Assembly (NCBI RefSeq): GCF_000424625.1
Contig: NZ_AUKG01000001.1
Span: 620,001-684,000 of the forward strand
Direction: 5' to 3'
DNA from: Conexibacter woesei Iso977N
GTDB lineage: Bacteria; Actinomycetota; Thermoleophilia; Solirubrobacterales; Solirubrobacteraceae
Length of the DNA stretch: 64,000 nucleotides
The translations under genes were made by a program, and so were the position numbers. Below the pieces are notes generated by a model. The model did no database searches. It was not told the DNA's origin and saw nothing but the letters and a program-made list of their open reading frames with translations. Shown here piece after piece: positions 26,701-34,665 of the stretch; position 1 is the first letter of the stretch, and each line of letters starts with the position of its first letter.

Positions 26701-27954
26701 GGCTGGCTGCGCTGGGCGGTCGATCCGGCCAAGGACGCCGGCCAGCAGTGGCTGACCGCCGACGTCCACGCGTTCGCGCAGTCGATCACGCTCAACACGC
26801 CCGACAGCGTCGAGGTCTCGCAGACCGCGACGCTGAGCGGCTCGATCGTGCAGCCGGAGGGCGTGGCGCCCGGGACCCGCGTGGTGCCGCTGCGCTACCC
26901 GATGTCGGTGCGCTGGGGCGGCGACGACGGGCTGGCGGTCGGCTCGGGCGCCGACGCGATCGACGCAGCCCGCAGGGCCGGCAAGGTCGCGATCCTCGAT
27001 CCGCGGACGGAGGTCCTGACCGGCCTGCGCGCGGGCAGGGTCGCGATCACCGTGACCAACGACTCGCTGCGCCAGTACACGGACGACTCGTCGCTGGCGC
27101 CCGTCACGGTCAGCAAGACCGTGACGGTCAGGCCCTACAGCGGGCCCGGCCCGCGGGCCGATGTCGCCACGCCGGTCTTCCCGGACCAGATCGTCGGGAC
27201 GATCAGCGCCGCGCAGAGGGTCGTCGTCACCAACACCGGCGACGCCCCGCTGCACGTCAAGAACATCAAGATCACCGACGCCGACGGCCGCAGCGCCGGC
27301 GACTTCGTGATCGCCGACGACGGCTGCGGCTCGGCGACGGTCCCGGCGGGCGCGGCGTGCACGGTCCTGGTCCGGTTCGCGCCGGCCCGGGAGTCGGTCA
27401 CCTCGCACGAGACGCTGACGCTCGGCGACGACAGCGCCGAGGGCGCGCACGCGGTCGACCTGACCGGGACGAGCGTCCCGGCGCCGGCGGTCGGCGAGAA
27501 GGGCGACAGGGGCGACACCGGCGCGACGGGCGATACCGGCCCGGCGGGCCCGGCCGGGGCCACCGGAGCGACCGGTCCGCAGGGCCCGACCGGTGAGCAG
27601 GGCCCGGTGGGTCAGCAAGGTGACCAAGGGACCAGGGGCGACACCGGCCTGACCGGCGCCAACGGCGCCGCCGGACCGGTCGGAGCCCAGGGCGTCAAGG
27701 GCGACCCCGGTCGCGACGCCGCCGTCACCTGCAAGGTCAAGGGCAGCAGGAGCGTCGTCTGCTCGGTCGTCTTCGTCGCCGGGCAGGCGAAGGTGAAGGC
27801 GGCGTCCTCCGCACGCCTGACGCGCAACGGCCGCACCTACGCCAAGGGCTCCGTCGCCCGCCTGCGCACGGTGCGCAGGGTGGTCAAGGGCGGCTACAGC
27901 CTCCGCGTGGGCAGCGGCAGGAGCGCCGCGATCTACCGGATCACGATCCGCTAG
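23710..27954 (+). CDS. Secreted phosphodiester glycosidase (NAGPA) / metallophosphoesterase fusion with collagen-like stalk
   Basis: This is a 1414-residue exported protein. A signal peptide (1-34, AQA|AD) precedes an NAGPA-type phosphodiester glycosidase domain at about 60-390 (AGVNGDFFD, AMNLDGGGSTTMV, NDPDGVGLFV). Beta-sandwich regions fill about 390-740. A calcineurin-like phosphoesterase spans about 750-1010, with LSDIQF, LNGDVTDRG, VPGNHES, FAHHP and MVGSHAQ. The first and last motifs have Gln where His is usual. An ASH/choice-of-anchor-D-like domain (about 1150-1257) is followed by 25 uninterrupted Gly-X-Y triplets (1262-1336) and a 78-residue C-terminal domain with two cysteines. No LPxTG or TM anchor is seen. 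A role in degrading phosphodiester-linked glycopolymers is inferred. Confidence 0.9.
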   Translation: MSSPHTPRSRRRARLGAAVAAAALVVALPTAAQAADQLALTDRTEPLGPGITLRHLKTLSASGWLDEQVLTADLGNPAVSSDLLSSGKVAKGSPISDQADAAGAIAGVNGDFFDIDNSQAPLGVMVQNGTLLKSQQAGAWNAVGVGQDGIGRLIDTTLQASSTVHGVDYPLATVNAAGGAPAGAMIAYTSAWGSYSRAIGIGTSTNVAEATIADGKVVSINSTGAGSGDIPANGFVLVGRDRSADAIRTFQPGDNASLSYGLKDAVAQQMKFALGSNTPLVTDGQVNPQGDTSVAPRTAIGFKDGGKTMLLVTTDGRQTFNPGPTLTQMGQIMQGLGATMAMNLDGGGSTTMVAAPLGQQDVTVRNVPSDGHERNDPDGVGLFVSRGDGTVHDLVVQPAGDDSEDARVFPGLHRTLVAKGLDDHLTPVALARGDVRWSANGGATVDNGQVAAPDTTSGGSIRVRATTDTAQEDEAVRVLHPVQALETSSQRLSFGAAGADQAQTLTVTGRDDQGYTAPIEAEDLDLDYDHSVLQIQPSGSALKIVPLKAGGTVLTLKAAGVTKQLAISVGVQTVDAYDFNAGGVAAGRWKFTGTATANARVTDASDGIHIDFAAARNIGLTANGSGPRIQVPLPGQPLVVRMHVYSSVAMALSYLSVANGNGGYTGLYSTPVRVGWQDIDFAIPASTPFPISFDTFQGIETTVANQRAGTMIIGSVSADIPSPVDQPAVPALQADRLISPDGTLPTGGRDWNFATLSDIQFTADNPTLAQAGIAAIQRIRKTHPDLLVLNGDVTDRGLPQDVTLARQVLEEAGCDIIPVGQEPAADSTPDPNGKLPCYYVPGNHESYGLNNVQSDTRPWEAEFGRPYRTFDHKGTRFVLLDSALGNLHASAWQQLPMLQQALDSAKDDNSIDDVMVFAHHPVDDPADTKSSQLGDRDEVRLIEKLLTDFREQSGKGAAMVGSHAQIANVHRVDGVPYTVLPSSGKDPYGTPDRGGFTGWLRWAVDPAKDAGQQWLTADVHAFAQSITLNTPDSVEVSQTATLSGSIVQPEGVAPGTRVVPLRYPMSVRWGGDDGLAVGSGADAIDAARRAGKVAILDPRTEVLTGLRAGRVAITVTNDSLRQYTDDSSLAPVTVSKTVTVRPYSGPGPRADVATPVFPDQIVGTISAAQRVVVTNTGDAPLHVKNIKITDADGRSAGDFVIADDGCGSATVPAGAACTVLVRFAPARESVTSHETLTLGDDSAEGAHAVDLTGTSVPAPAVGEKGDRGDTGATGDTGPAGPAGATGATGPQGPTGEQGPVGQQGDQGTRGDTGLTGANGAAGPVGAQGVKGDPGRDAAVTCKVKGSRSVVCSVVFVAGQAKVKAASSARLTRNGRTYAKGSVARLRTVRRVVKGGYSLRVGSGRSAAIYRITIR
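27493..27717 (+). repeat. Collagen-like Gly-X-Y repeat, 25 triplets
   Basis: Twenty-five consecutive Gly-X-Y triplets, rich in Asp, Thr, Pro, Ala and Gln, begin GEKGDRGDTGAT and end GDPGRD. Uninterrupted Gly periodicity predicts a trimeric triple-helical stalk near the C-terminus of the secreted fusion protein. Confidence 0.9.
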
Positions 27955-28347
27955 CGCAGCGCGAGCCGGCAGCATCGCGGCACCCGGCCGCGTCGCCACG
28001 CCGTGCGTCCCCCGAGGGCGCGCGGCCGGCGGCGCGGCCGTTCGCGTTCCTGGGGAGCGCCTGTGCGCCATGCGCACGCCGTTTGGGCCTGCGCCGATTC
28101 GGCACACCGTTGCGGTGACGACTTGTCCAAACTGGAGTCGCTTGGCTCTGGGACTCGCGTGAAGGTGAGATTGTGTGTGGTCAAGTCACCTGACATATCC
28201 CCCTCAAGAGGAGTAGCCTGCGCGCGGTTCGTGGCTGGGCCTCTCCCATTGAGGAGGTGCAGAGGCCCTGATAGCGCGGACGTTCGAACAGCTTCTGGGA
28301 GAGGGACCCATCAAGCAGGACGACACCACACTCGTGGGGGCCGAGGC
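27955..28347. other. 393-bp intergenic region before the ABC importer
   Basis: This is the longest gap in the window. It has GC-rich dyads in its first 100 bp, possibly terminating the preceding gene, and a more AT-rich part around 28110-28240. I see no RNA gene or conserved riboswitch and no coding frame I would defend. Confidence 0.5.
28171..28199 (+). promoter_or_regulatory. Candidate promoter TTGTGT-17-CATATC
   Basis: A -35-like TTGTGT and -10-like CATATC are separated by 17 bp in the AT-richer part of the gap. It would give a leader of about 140 nt for the importer operon. Both hexamers deviate from consensus. Confidence 0.25.
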
Positions 28348-29334
28348 GTGAGCACCGGCACCCCCGAATCGCTCATCGAGAGCGAACCCGTCGACGTGAC
28401 GGAAAGCAACGCAGCGGATATCGCTGCTCGCTCGCCCCTGGAGCTCTTCTGGAGGCGCCTGCGACGCGACAAGGTCGCGCTGATCGCGCTTGGCGTGGTC
28501 GCGTTCATGATCTTCGTCGCGATCTTCGCGCCGCTGATCGTGAGGGTCTTCGGCCTGCCGGACCCGAACACGCAGAACGACAACCTGCTCGACGACTTCG
28601 GCTCCCCCACGGGGCCGAGCTCCGCGCACCCGATGGGCGTCGACCAGCGTGGTCGCGACGTCCTGTCCCGGGTGATCTACGGAGCCCGCGTGTCGCTGGA
28701 GGTCGCGATCATCGCGACCGTCCTGATCGTGCTCATCGGCGTCACCGCCGGGCTGATCACCGGCTACTACCGCGGCAAGGTCGACACGCTGCTGTCGCGC
28801 GTCATGGACCTGTTCCTGGCCTTCCCGGTCCTGGTCCTGGCGGTCGGCCTCGGCGTCGCGTGCGCCGACGGCTGCCTGAAGGTCGCCGGCCACAGCGTCA
28901 TCTCGCCGGGCATCCCGGTGATCATCTTCGTGATCACGCTGACGACGTGGCCCTACATGGCCCGCATCGTGCGCGGTCAGGTGCTGTCGCTGCGCGAACG
29001 CGAGTTCGTCGAGGCGTCCCGCTCCTTGGGCGCCAGCGACAAGCGCATCATCTTCCGGGAGCTGCTCCCGAACCTCATCGCCCCGATCATCGTCTACGCG
29101 ACGGTGCTCATCCCGCAGAACATCCTGTACGAGGCGGCTCTGTCGTTCCTCGGCGTCGGCGTGGATCCGTCCAAGCCGAGCTGGGGCGCGATGATCTCCG
29201 ACGCCACCTCGATCTTCCAGGACGCTTGGTGGTTCATGGTCTTCCCAGGCCTGGCGCTGCTGATCACGGTCCTCGCCTTCAACATCGTCGGCGACGGACT
29301 GCAGGACGCGCTCAACCCGCGGACGTCGAAGTAG
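28348..29334 (+). CDS. Peptide-type ABC transporter permease (DppC/OppC family)
   Basis: This 328-residue inner-membrane permease has a short N-terminal cytoplasmic tail, TM1 near 48-70 (VALIALGVVAFMIFVAIFAP), the OppC_N-type segment HPMGVDQRGRDVLSRVIYGARVS, and four to five further helices. The EAA loop reads REFVEASRSLGASDKRIIFRELLPN. GTG 28348 is preceded by GGGGGCCGAGG. Unusually it comes first in the operon, before the binding protein. It should pair with the DppB-type permease at 31287. Substrates of this family are di- or oligopeptides, or sometimes other solutes. Confidence 0.94.
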   Translation: MSTGTPESLIESEPVDVTESNAADIAARSPLELFWRRLRRDKVALIALGVVAFMIFVAIFAPLIVRVFGLPDPNTQNDNLLDDFGSPTGPSSAHPMGVDQRGRDVLSRVIYGARVSLEVAIIATVLIVLIGVTAGLITGYYRGKVDTLLSRVMDLFLAFPVLVLAVGLGVACADGCLKVAGHSVISPGIPVIIFVITLTTWPYMARIVRGQVLSLREREFVEASRSLGASDKRIIFRELLPNLIAPIIVYATVLIPQNILYEAALSFLGVGVDPSKPSWGAMISDATSIFQDAWWFMVFPGLALLITVLAFNIVGDGLQDALNPRTSK

Positions 29335-29408
29335 TGCACGTGCGACGCCGCCCATCCCCTGTGTCGAGCCCTGAGAACGCTCGACCGCCCCATCAGAAAG
29401 GACCCCAC

Positions 29409-31205
29409 ATGTCTCGGAGTCACCTCCGATTCCTGGTGGCGAGCATGCTGGTCGTGCTCGCGTTCGTGATCGCAGCCTGTGGCGGCGACGACAACAACTC
29501 GTCGTCGACCGGCTCCACTTCCGGCGCCGCCGCCGATTCGAACAACGGCAAGACCGCTGACGCCGCCGCCAGGAAGGGCGGCACGGTCACGATGCTCGCC
29601 GCCTCCGACGTCGACTACGTCGACCCGGGCCACACCTACTACACGTTCGGCGAGATGGTGACGCTGGCGACCAACCGCCCGCTCTACTCGTTCAAGCCGG
29701 ACGACGCCAACAAGCCCGTGCCGGACCTCGCCGACGGCGAGCCGCAGATCTCCGCCGACAAGGAGACCGTCACGGTCAGGATCAAGCCGGGCATCAAGTA
29801 CGCCCCGCCGGTCAACCGCGCGGTCAAGTCGGCCGACGTCAAGTACGCCTTCGAGCGTTTCTTCTCGGTCAACGTCGGTGGTCAGTACGCCACCTACTTC
29901 AACATGATCAAGGGCGCGCCGCAGAAGCCGACGACCGGCGTCAAGCCGATCTCCGGCATCGAGACGCCCGACGATCAGACGATCGTGTTCCACCTCACCA
30001 GGCCGACGGGCGTGCCGTTCTCGGCCGCGCTGGTCATGCCGATCTCGGTGCCGGTGCCGGAGGAGTACGCCAAGCCGTTCGACGCCAGGAACCCGTCGAC
30101 GTACAACACGCACGTCGCGTTCACCGGCCCGTACATGATCAAGAACAACGCTTCTGGATCGCTGACGGGCTACAAGCCGGGCAAGAGCATCACGATCGTC
30201 CGCAACCCGAACTGGGACGCGAAGACGGACTACCGCCCCGCCAACGTGGACGGCTACCTGCTCCGCACCAACGCGACCGACGCCAACGTGTCGGCCCGTC
30301 AGGTGATCGACGGCAACTCGATGTTGCTGGACACCAACCCGCCGGCGAACATCCTGAAGGAGCTCGTCACCAAGACCAAGGACCAGTACCTCTCGGTCCC
30401 GTCGGGTGGCTACCGCTACTTCCCGTTGAACCTTGAGGTCAGGCCGTTCGACAACATCAACGTCCGCAAGGCCGTCATGGCGGGCTTCTCGCGCAACGCC
30501 GCGCGTCTGGCCCGTGGTGGCAAGTACGTCGGTGACATCGCGACGCACTGGCTGCCGCCGAACTTCCCTGGCTTCGACCAGGCCGGCGGCTACAAGGGCT
30601 TCCCGGACATCGATTTCTTCAACGCCAACAACGAGGACGGCGACATGACCGTCGCCGCCAAGTACTTCAAGGCGGCGGGTTACCCGTCGGGCAGGTACAC
30701 GGGCAGCGAGCAGCTGCTGGTCGTCGGCGCGAACGCCGACCCGGGCAAGGCCCAGGCCGAGGTGGCCACGGCCCAGCTGCAGAAGATGGGCTTCAGGGTC
30801 CGTCTGCGTCTCGTCCCGCAGGACGCGGTCTACACCGATTGGTGCCAGGTCCCGTCCAAGAGGGTCGCCATGTGCGGCGGCGCCGGCTGGTTCAAGGACT
30901 TCGCCGACCCGCAGTCGATGCTCGAGCCGGTCTTCAAGGGCTCGAACATCAACCGTCAGAGCGGCAACATCAACTACTCGATGTTGAACGATCCGAAGGT
31001 TGACGCGGCGATGAACAAGGCCGCGCTGGCCGCTGGTGATGACCGCCTCAGGCAGTGGGCGGCCATCGACAAGATGATCATCGAGGATGCCGCCGGCATC
31101 CCGTTCATCTGGGACAAGACCACGCTGGTGCGTTCGAAGAACATCGTCGGCGTCGCGAACCCGTACATCGCGCTCTGGGACCTGTCCTACATCTCGATCA
31201 AGTAG
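29409..31205 (+). CDS. Solute-binding lipoprotein, family 5 (peptide/nickel type)
   Basis: This is a 598-residue extracytoplasmic receptor for the adjacent importer. The signal sequence ends in the lipobox VIAAC with Cys24, followed by a Ser/Thr/Asn-rich linker. The SBP_bac_5 fold is evident: GGTVTMLAASDVDYVDPGH, ADGEPQISADKETVTVRIK, the SADVKYAFERF signature and repeated TGPYMIK-like strands. AAAGGA lies 7 nt before ATG 29409, a good ribosome-binding site. Codon use includes more GGT and CGT than neighbours, consistent with high expression. The ligand is not predictable. Confidence 0.95.
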   Translation: MSRSHLRFLVASMLVVLAFVIAACGGDDNNSSSTGSTSGAAADSNNGKTADAAARKGGTVTMLAASDVDYVDPGHTYYTFGEMVTLATNRPLYSFKPDDANKPVPDLADGEPQISADKETVTVRIKPGIKYAPPVNRAVKSADVKYAFERFFSVNVGGQYATYFNMIKGAPQKPTTGVKPISGIETPDDQTIVFHLTRPTGVPFSAALVMPISVPVPEEYAKPFDARNPSTYNTHVAFTGPYMIKNNASGSLTGYKPGKSITIVRNPNWDAKTDYRPANVDGYLLRTNATDANVSARQVIDGNSMLLDTNPPANILKELVTKTKDQYLSVPSGGYRYFPLNLEVRPFDNINVRKAVMAGFSRNAARLARGGKYVGDIATHWLPPNFPGFDQAGGYKGFPDIDFFNANNEDGDMTVAAKYFKAAGYPSGRYTGSEQLLVVGANADPGKAQAEVATAQLQKMGFRVRLRLVPQDAVYTDWCQVPSKRVAMCGGAGWFKDFADPQSMLEPVFKGSNINRQSGNINYSMLNDPKVDAAMNKAALAAGDDRLRQWAAIDKMIIEDAAGIPFIWDKTTLVRSKNIVGVANPYIALWDLSYISIK

Positions 31206-31221
31206 CACCCTGATCCGCGCT

Positions 31222-31255
31222 CGCCGCCCCCGGGACCTCGGTTCCGGGGGCGGCG
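31222..31255 (+). terminator. Strong intercistronic hairpin after the binding-protein gene
   Basis: CGCCGCCCCCGG pairs perfectly with CCGGGGGCGGCG, extended by two more pairs, around a 6-nt loop. There is no T-run. It lies between the binding-protein and DppB-type permease genes. It probably acts as an attenuator or 3'-end protector that raises binding-protein mRNA over the permease, as in other peptide-transport operons. Confidence 0.6.
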
Positions 31256-31286
31256 CCGCACGGTTGGAGAACTCTTCCCCACACCT

Positions 31287-32243
31287 ATGGCCAGCTACAT
31301 CGCTCGACGGATCCTCTGGACGATCCTCCTGCTGTTGGTGATCACCGCGGTCACCTTCCTCATCTTCTACGTGTTGCCGACGGCCGACCCGGCCGCGCTG
31401 CGTGCAGGACGCGATCCGTCCCCTGACCTGATCAGGGCCATCAAGCATCAGCTTGGGCTCGACCAGTCGCTGCCACAGCAGTACTGGCACTACACCGACC
31501 GGCTGTTCTTCCACTTCGACTTCGGTCAGAGCTTCATCAACAACACGTCGGTGAAGTCGCTGATCTTCGACCGGCTGCCGAACACGATCTTCCTGGTCGT
31601 CGGCGCCGCGGTGATCTGGTTCACGGCCGGCGTCGTGATCGGCACGGTCTCCGCCACGCGGCGCGGCTCGTTCGCCGATCGCTTCCTGATGGGCGGCGCG
31701 CTGATCGCGATCTCCGCGCCGGTCTACTGGATGGGCCTGGTCTGCCTGTACCTCTTCGCCGACGACATCGGCAAGTGGAAGATCTTCCCGGGCTCCGGCT
31801 CCTATCAGGACGCCCACGGGTTCTTCGAGAAGTGCTGGACCTTGCTGCTGCCCTGGATGGTGCTGGCCGCCGCGTTCGCCGCGATCTACGCGCGACTGCT
31901 GCGGTCCAACCTCCTGGAGACCATGAGCGAGGACTACATCCGCACCGCGCGGGCCAAGGGCCTGAAGGAGAAGCGGGTCATCGTGCGCCACGGGCTGCGC
32001 TCGGCGATCACGCCGATCGTGACCGTGCTCGGCCTCGACATCGGCATCCTGATGGGCGGTGCGATCCTGACCGAGACGGTGTTCAACATCGACGGCATCG
32101 GGCGCCTGTCCTATGACGCGATCCAGCGTGGCGACCTCGCCACGATCCAGGGCACGACGATCGTCCTGGCCGCCGGCGTGGCGATCATGTCGCTCGTCGT
32201 CGACGTGCTGTACGCGTTCCTCGACCCGCGCGTGCGCTACTAG
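31287..32243 (+). CDS. Peptide-type ABC transporter permease (DppB/OppB family)
   Basis: This is a 318-residue permease with six TM helices. It begins ASYIARRILWTILLLLVITA, the typical DppB start, followed by the LGLDQSLPQQYWHYTDRL periplasmic segment. The EAA loop is DYIRTARAKGLKEKRVIVRHGLRSA, and it ends ETVFNIDGIGRLSYDAIQRGD. GGAGAA lies upstream of ATG 31287 as a ribosome-binding site. It partners with the DppC-type permease at 28348 despite being separated from it by the binding-protein gene. Confidence 0.94.
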   Translation: MASYIARRILWTILLLLVITAVTFLIFYVLPTADPAALRAGRDPSPDLIRAIKHQLGLDQSLPQQYWHYTDRLFFHFDFGQSFINNTSVKSLIFDRLPNTIFLVVGAAVIWFTAGVVIGTVSATRRGSFADRFLMGGALIAISAPVYWMGLVCLYLFADDIGKWKIFPGSGSYQDAHGFFEKCWTLLLPWMVLAAAFAAIYARLLRSNLLETMSEDYIRTARAKGLKEKRVIVRHGLRSAITPIVTVLGLDIGILMGGAILTETVFNIDGIGRLSYDAIQRGDLATIQGTTIVLAAGVAIMSLVVDVLYAFLDPRVRY

Positions 32244-32259
32244 TGAGGGAGTGAGTCCC

Positions 32260-33429
32260 ATGGCGCAGCCGCTGCTTGAGGTCAAGGACCTCGTCGTGCA
32301 CTTCGAGACCGAGGACGGCATCGTCCAGGCGGTCGACGGGATCAGCTACACGGTCGACAAGGGCTCGGCCCTCGGGATCGTGGGCGAGTCCGGCTCGGGC
32401 AAGTCCGTGTCCTCGATGACCGTGATGGGCCTGACCCGCGCGGGCAACGCGAGGATCAGCGGGTCGATCACGTTCGACGGCAAGGACCTGCTCGCCGCTT
32501 CGGACGAGGAGATCCGCAGGGTCCGGGGTGGGGAGATCGCGATGATCTTCCAGGACCCGCTGTCCTCGCTGCATCCGTTCTACAAGATCGGCCACCAGCT
32601 GGTGGAGGCCCACCGGTCGCACAACAACGTCTCGAAGGCGCAGGCGCGCGATCGCGCGATCGAGATGTTGGGGTTGGTCGGGATCCCGGATCCGCGGCAG
32701 CGGATCGACGGCTACCCGCACGAGTTCTCGGGTGGCATGCGCCAGCGCGTGATGATCGCGATGGCGCTGATCAACGACCCCAAGTTGCTGATCGCCGACG
32801 AGCCGACGACCGCGCTGGACGTCACCGTGCAGGCGCAGATCCTGGAGCTGATCCAGAAGCTGCAGAGCGAGCTGGACACCGCGGTGGTCATGATCACCCA
32901 CGATCTTGGTGTCGTGGCCGAGGTGACCGAGGACATCGCGGTCATGTACGCGGGGCGGATCGTCGAGTACGGCACCGCCGACACCGTGTTCGCGGCGCCG
33001 GAGCACCCGTACACGTGGGGGCTGCTGAAGTCGATCCCGCGGCTGGACACGCCGCGCGACCAGGAGCTCGTCCCGGTCTACGGGCGGCCGCCGTCGTTGA
33101 TCAACAAGCCTTCCGGGTGCTCGTTCCATCCGCGCTGCCCGTACGTGCGCGAGGCGCACAAGAAGATCGACCCGGTGCTCGAGCCGGCCGGCGGGACCGA
33201 TCCGTCGCACAAGGTGGCGTGCCTGCTGCCGGCGGCGACACGGCGCGAGCTGTGGGCCGGCCTGCGCGCGGGCGAGACGCCGGACCAGGTGATCGAAGAG
33301 GTCGAGATCCCGGAGGAGAAGCTGTCGGCTTCGGCAGAGGGCGCCGAGGTGGCAGGCGGCGCCGTGTCGAGCGGCGAGCCCGCCGCTCCGGCGGAGACGA
33401 CCGCCGAGACGAACGAGGTGACGGAGTGA
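32260..33429 (+). CDS. Peptide-type ABC transporter ATPase (DppD/OppD family)
   Basis: This 389-residue ABC ATPase has Walker [10 protein letters not shown] loop [11 protein letters not shown], signature FSGGMRQRV, Walker [14 protein letters not shown] and switch His in MITHDLGVV. The oligopeptide-transporter C-terminal domain contains the cysteine motif [10 protein letters not shown] and a later VACLLP, which in this family can bind an Fe-S cluster or metal. An acidic Ala/Glu-rich tail of about 45 residues is longer than usual. GGGAG precedes ATG 32260. The start of the next gene overlaps its stop. Confidence 0.95.
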   Translation: MAQPLLEVKDLVVHFETEDGIVQAVDGISYTVDKGSALGIVGESGSGKSVSSMTVMGLTRAGNARISGSITFDGKDLLAASDEEIRRVRGGEIAMIFQDPLSSLHPFYKIGHQLVEAHRSHNNVSKAQARDRAIEMLGLVGIPDPRQRIDGYPHEFSGGMRQRVMIAMALINDPKLLIADEPTTALDVTVQAQILELIQKLQSELDTAVVMITHDLGVVAEVTEDIAVMYAGRIVEYGTADTVFAAPEHPYTWGLLKSIPRLDTPRDQELVPVYGRPPSLINKPSGCSFHPRCPYVREAHKKIDPVLEPAGGTDPSHKVACLLPAATRRELWAGLRAGETPDQVIEEVEIPEEKLSASAEGAEVAGGAVSSGEPAAPAETTAETNEVTE

Positions 33430-34460
33430 GCGCCGGCAGCGACAACCTGGTCGAGGTCCGCGACCTCCAGATGCACTTCCCGATCCGCTCGGGGTTCCTG
33501 ATCCAGCGCCAGGTCGGAGCGGTCAAGGCCGTCGACGGCGTGTCGTTCGACGTCAGGCGCGGCGAGACGCTGGGCCTGGTCGGCGAGTCCGGTTGTGGCA
33601 AGTCCACGACCGCGCGGCTGATCACGAAGCTGCTCGACCCGACCGGTGGCTCGATCATGTGGGACGGCCGCGACATCGCCGGCCTCTCGCGCAAGCAGAT
33701 GAAGCCGCTGCGTCGCGAGATGCAGATGATCTTCCAGGATCCGTACTCGTCGCTGAACCCGCGCAAGACGGTCGGCACGATCATCGGCGAGCCGTTCATC
33801 ATCCATGGCGTCGAGACCGACGAGCGCAAGCGCAAGGGCCTCGTCCAGGATCTGATGGAGCAGGTCGGGCTCAACCCGGAGCACTACAACCGCCTGCCGC
33901 ATCAGTTCAGCGGCGGTCAGCGCCAGCGCATCGGCGTGGCCCGAGCGATCGCGCTGAAGCCGAAGCTGATCGTGGCCGACGAGCCGGTTTCCGCGTTGGA
34001 CGTGTCGATCCAGGCGCAGGTGCTGAACCTGCTCAAGCAGCTCCAGCGCGATCTCGGGCTGACGGTCATCTTCATCGCCCACGACCTGAGCGTCGTGCGC
34101 CACACCTGCGACCGCGTCGCGGTGATGTACCTCGGCAAGATCGTGGAGCTGGCGTCGTCGGAGGAGCTCTACGCGCATCCGCGGCATCCGTACACGGGCG
34201 CGCTGCTGTCAGCGGTGCCGGTCCCGGACCCCCGCCTGGCGCGCAACAAGAACCGCCAGGTGCTGGGCGGCGACGTCCCCTCGCCGGCCAACCCGCCGTC
34301 GGCCTGCCGCTTCCACACGCGCTGCCCGAAGTTCGTCGAAGGCACCTGCGACGTCGTCTACCCCGACCTCGAGGTCAAGGACGGCGGCAACCTCACAGCC
34401 TGCCACTTCCCCCTGACCGACGAAGAGATCGCCCGCCGCGTCCCGACGGCCGCGGCCTAG
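33426..34460 (+). CDS. Peptide-type ABC transporter ATPase (DppF/OppF family)
   Basis: This is the 344-residue second ATPase of the importer. It has the DppF-type N-terminus [15 protein letters not shown], Walker [26 protein letters not shown], signature [15 protein letters not shown], Walker [15 protein letters not shown] and switch [11 protein letters not shown]. The C-terminal cysteine pattern is [16 protein letters not shown], with a further Cys in TACHFP. GTG 33426 overlaps the upstream stop (GTGA) and has GAGG upstream. It is the last gene of the five-gene operon and is followed by a hairpin. Confidence 0.95.
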   Translation: MSAGSDNLVEVRDLQMHFPIRSGFLIQRQVGAVKAVDGVSFDVRRGETLGLVGESGCGKSTTARLITKLLDPTGGSIMWDGRDIAGLSRKQMKPLRREMQMIFQDPYSSLNPRKTVGTIIGEPFIIHGVETDERKRKGLVQDLMEQVGLNPEHYNRLPHQFSGGQRQRIGVARAIALKPKLIVADEPVSALDVSIQAQVLNLLKQLQRDLGLTVIFIAHDLSVVRHTCDRVAVMYLGKIVELASSEELYAHPRHPYTGALLSAVPVPDPRLARNKNRQVLGGDVPSPANPPSACRFHTRCPKFVEGTCDVVYPDLEVKDGGNLTACHFPLTDEEIARRVPTAAA

Positions 34461-34470
34461 CACCCTCCGG

Positions 34471-34496
34471 ACGGCCGCCCTCCGGCGGCCGTCCAC
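34471..34496 (+). terminator. Hairpin terminator of the ABC importer operon
   Basis: GGACGGCCGCC pairs perfectly with GGCGGCCGTCC around a 4-nt loop, starting 11 nt after the last stop codon. There is no T-tract, which is common for high-GC actinobacterial ends. Confidence 0.6.
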
Positions 34497-34590
34497 CCAC
34501 TCCGCGCCGCTTCTGGCTCGGTACACACGCCTCGACTCGCCGCGGCGCTTCCGGCGTCGGTGGCCGCGGCAGGCGTTGCCGCTCGGTCAA

Positions 34591-34626
34591 CGGTGCATTT
34601 TGGTTCGTATGGAACCCAAATGCACC
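34591..34626. repeat. Long near-perfect inverted repeat, AT-richer than surroundings
   Basis: CGGTGCATTT..GGTTC is mirrored by GGAACC.AAATGCACCG, giving about 16 paired bases with one mismatch and a 4-5 nt loop. It lies in the 205-bp gap before the YbaK-like gene, 27 bp upstream of that gene's -10 hexamer. It could be an operator, a bidirectional terminator or a dispersed palindromic element. Confidence 0.6.
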
Positions 34627-34652
34627 GCTCACCCCGCGCGGCGACCTCCGGA

Positions 34653-34658
34653 TAGGCT
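34653..34658 (+). promoter_or_regulatory. Putative -10 hexamer TAGGCT for the YbaK-like gene
   Basis: TAGGCT is followed by 7 nt and ATG 34666, with no Shine-Dalgarno. This supports ATG 34666 rather than an upstream in-frame start. Confidence 0.5.
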
Positions 34659-34665
34659 CGGGGTC

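Noticed and set aside
27493-27717. Collagen-like region considered as a DNA tandem repeat
   Set aside because: The periodicity is at protein level (Gly every third residue); the codons vary and there is no exact DNA repeat unit.
24916-28107. Very long minus-strand open frame opposite the secreted fusion protein
   Set aside because: It is a composition artefact. The plus strand encodes signal peptide, catalytic motifs and Gly-X-Y repeats; the antisense translation is low-complexity Arg/Asp/Gly.
29094-32321. Minus-strand open frame of more than 1000 codons opposite the importer genes
   Set aside because: Same artefact. It crosses several well-supported plus-strand genes and carries no recognisable domain.
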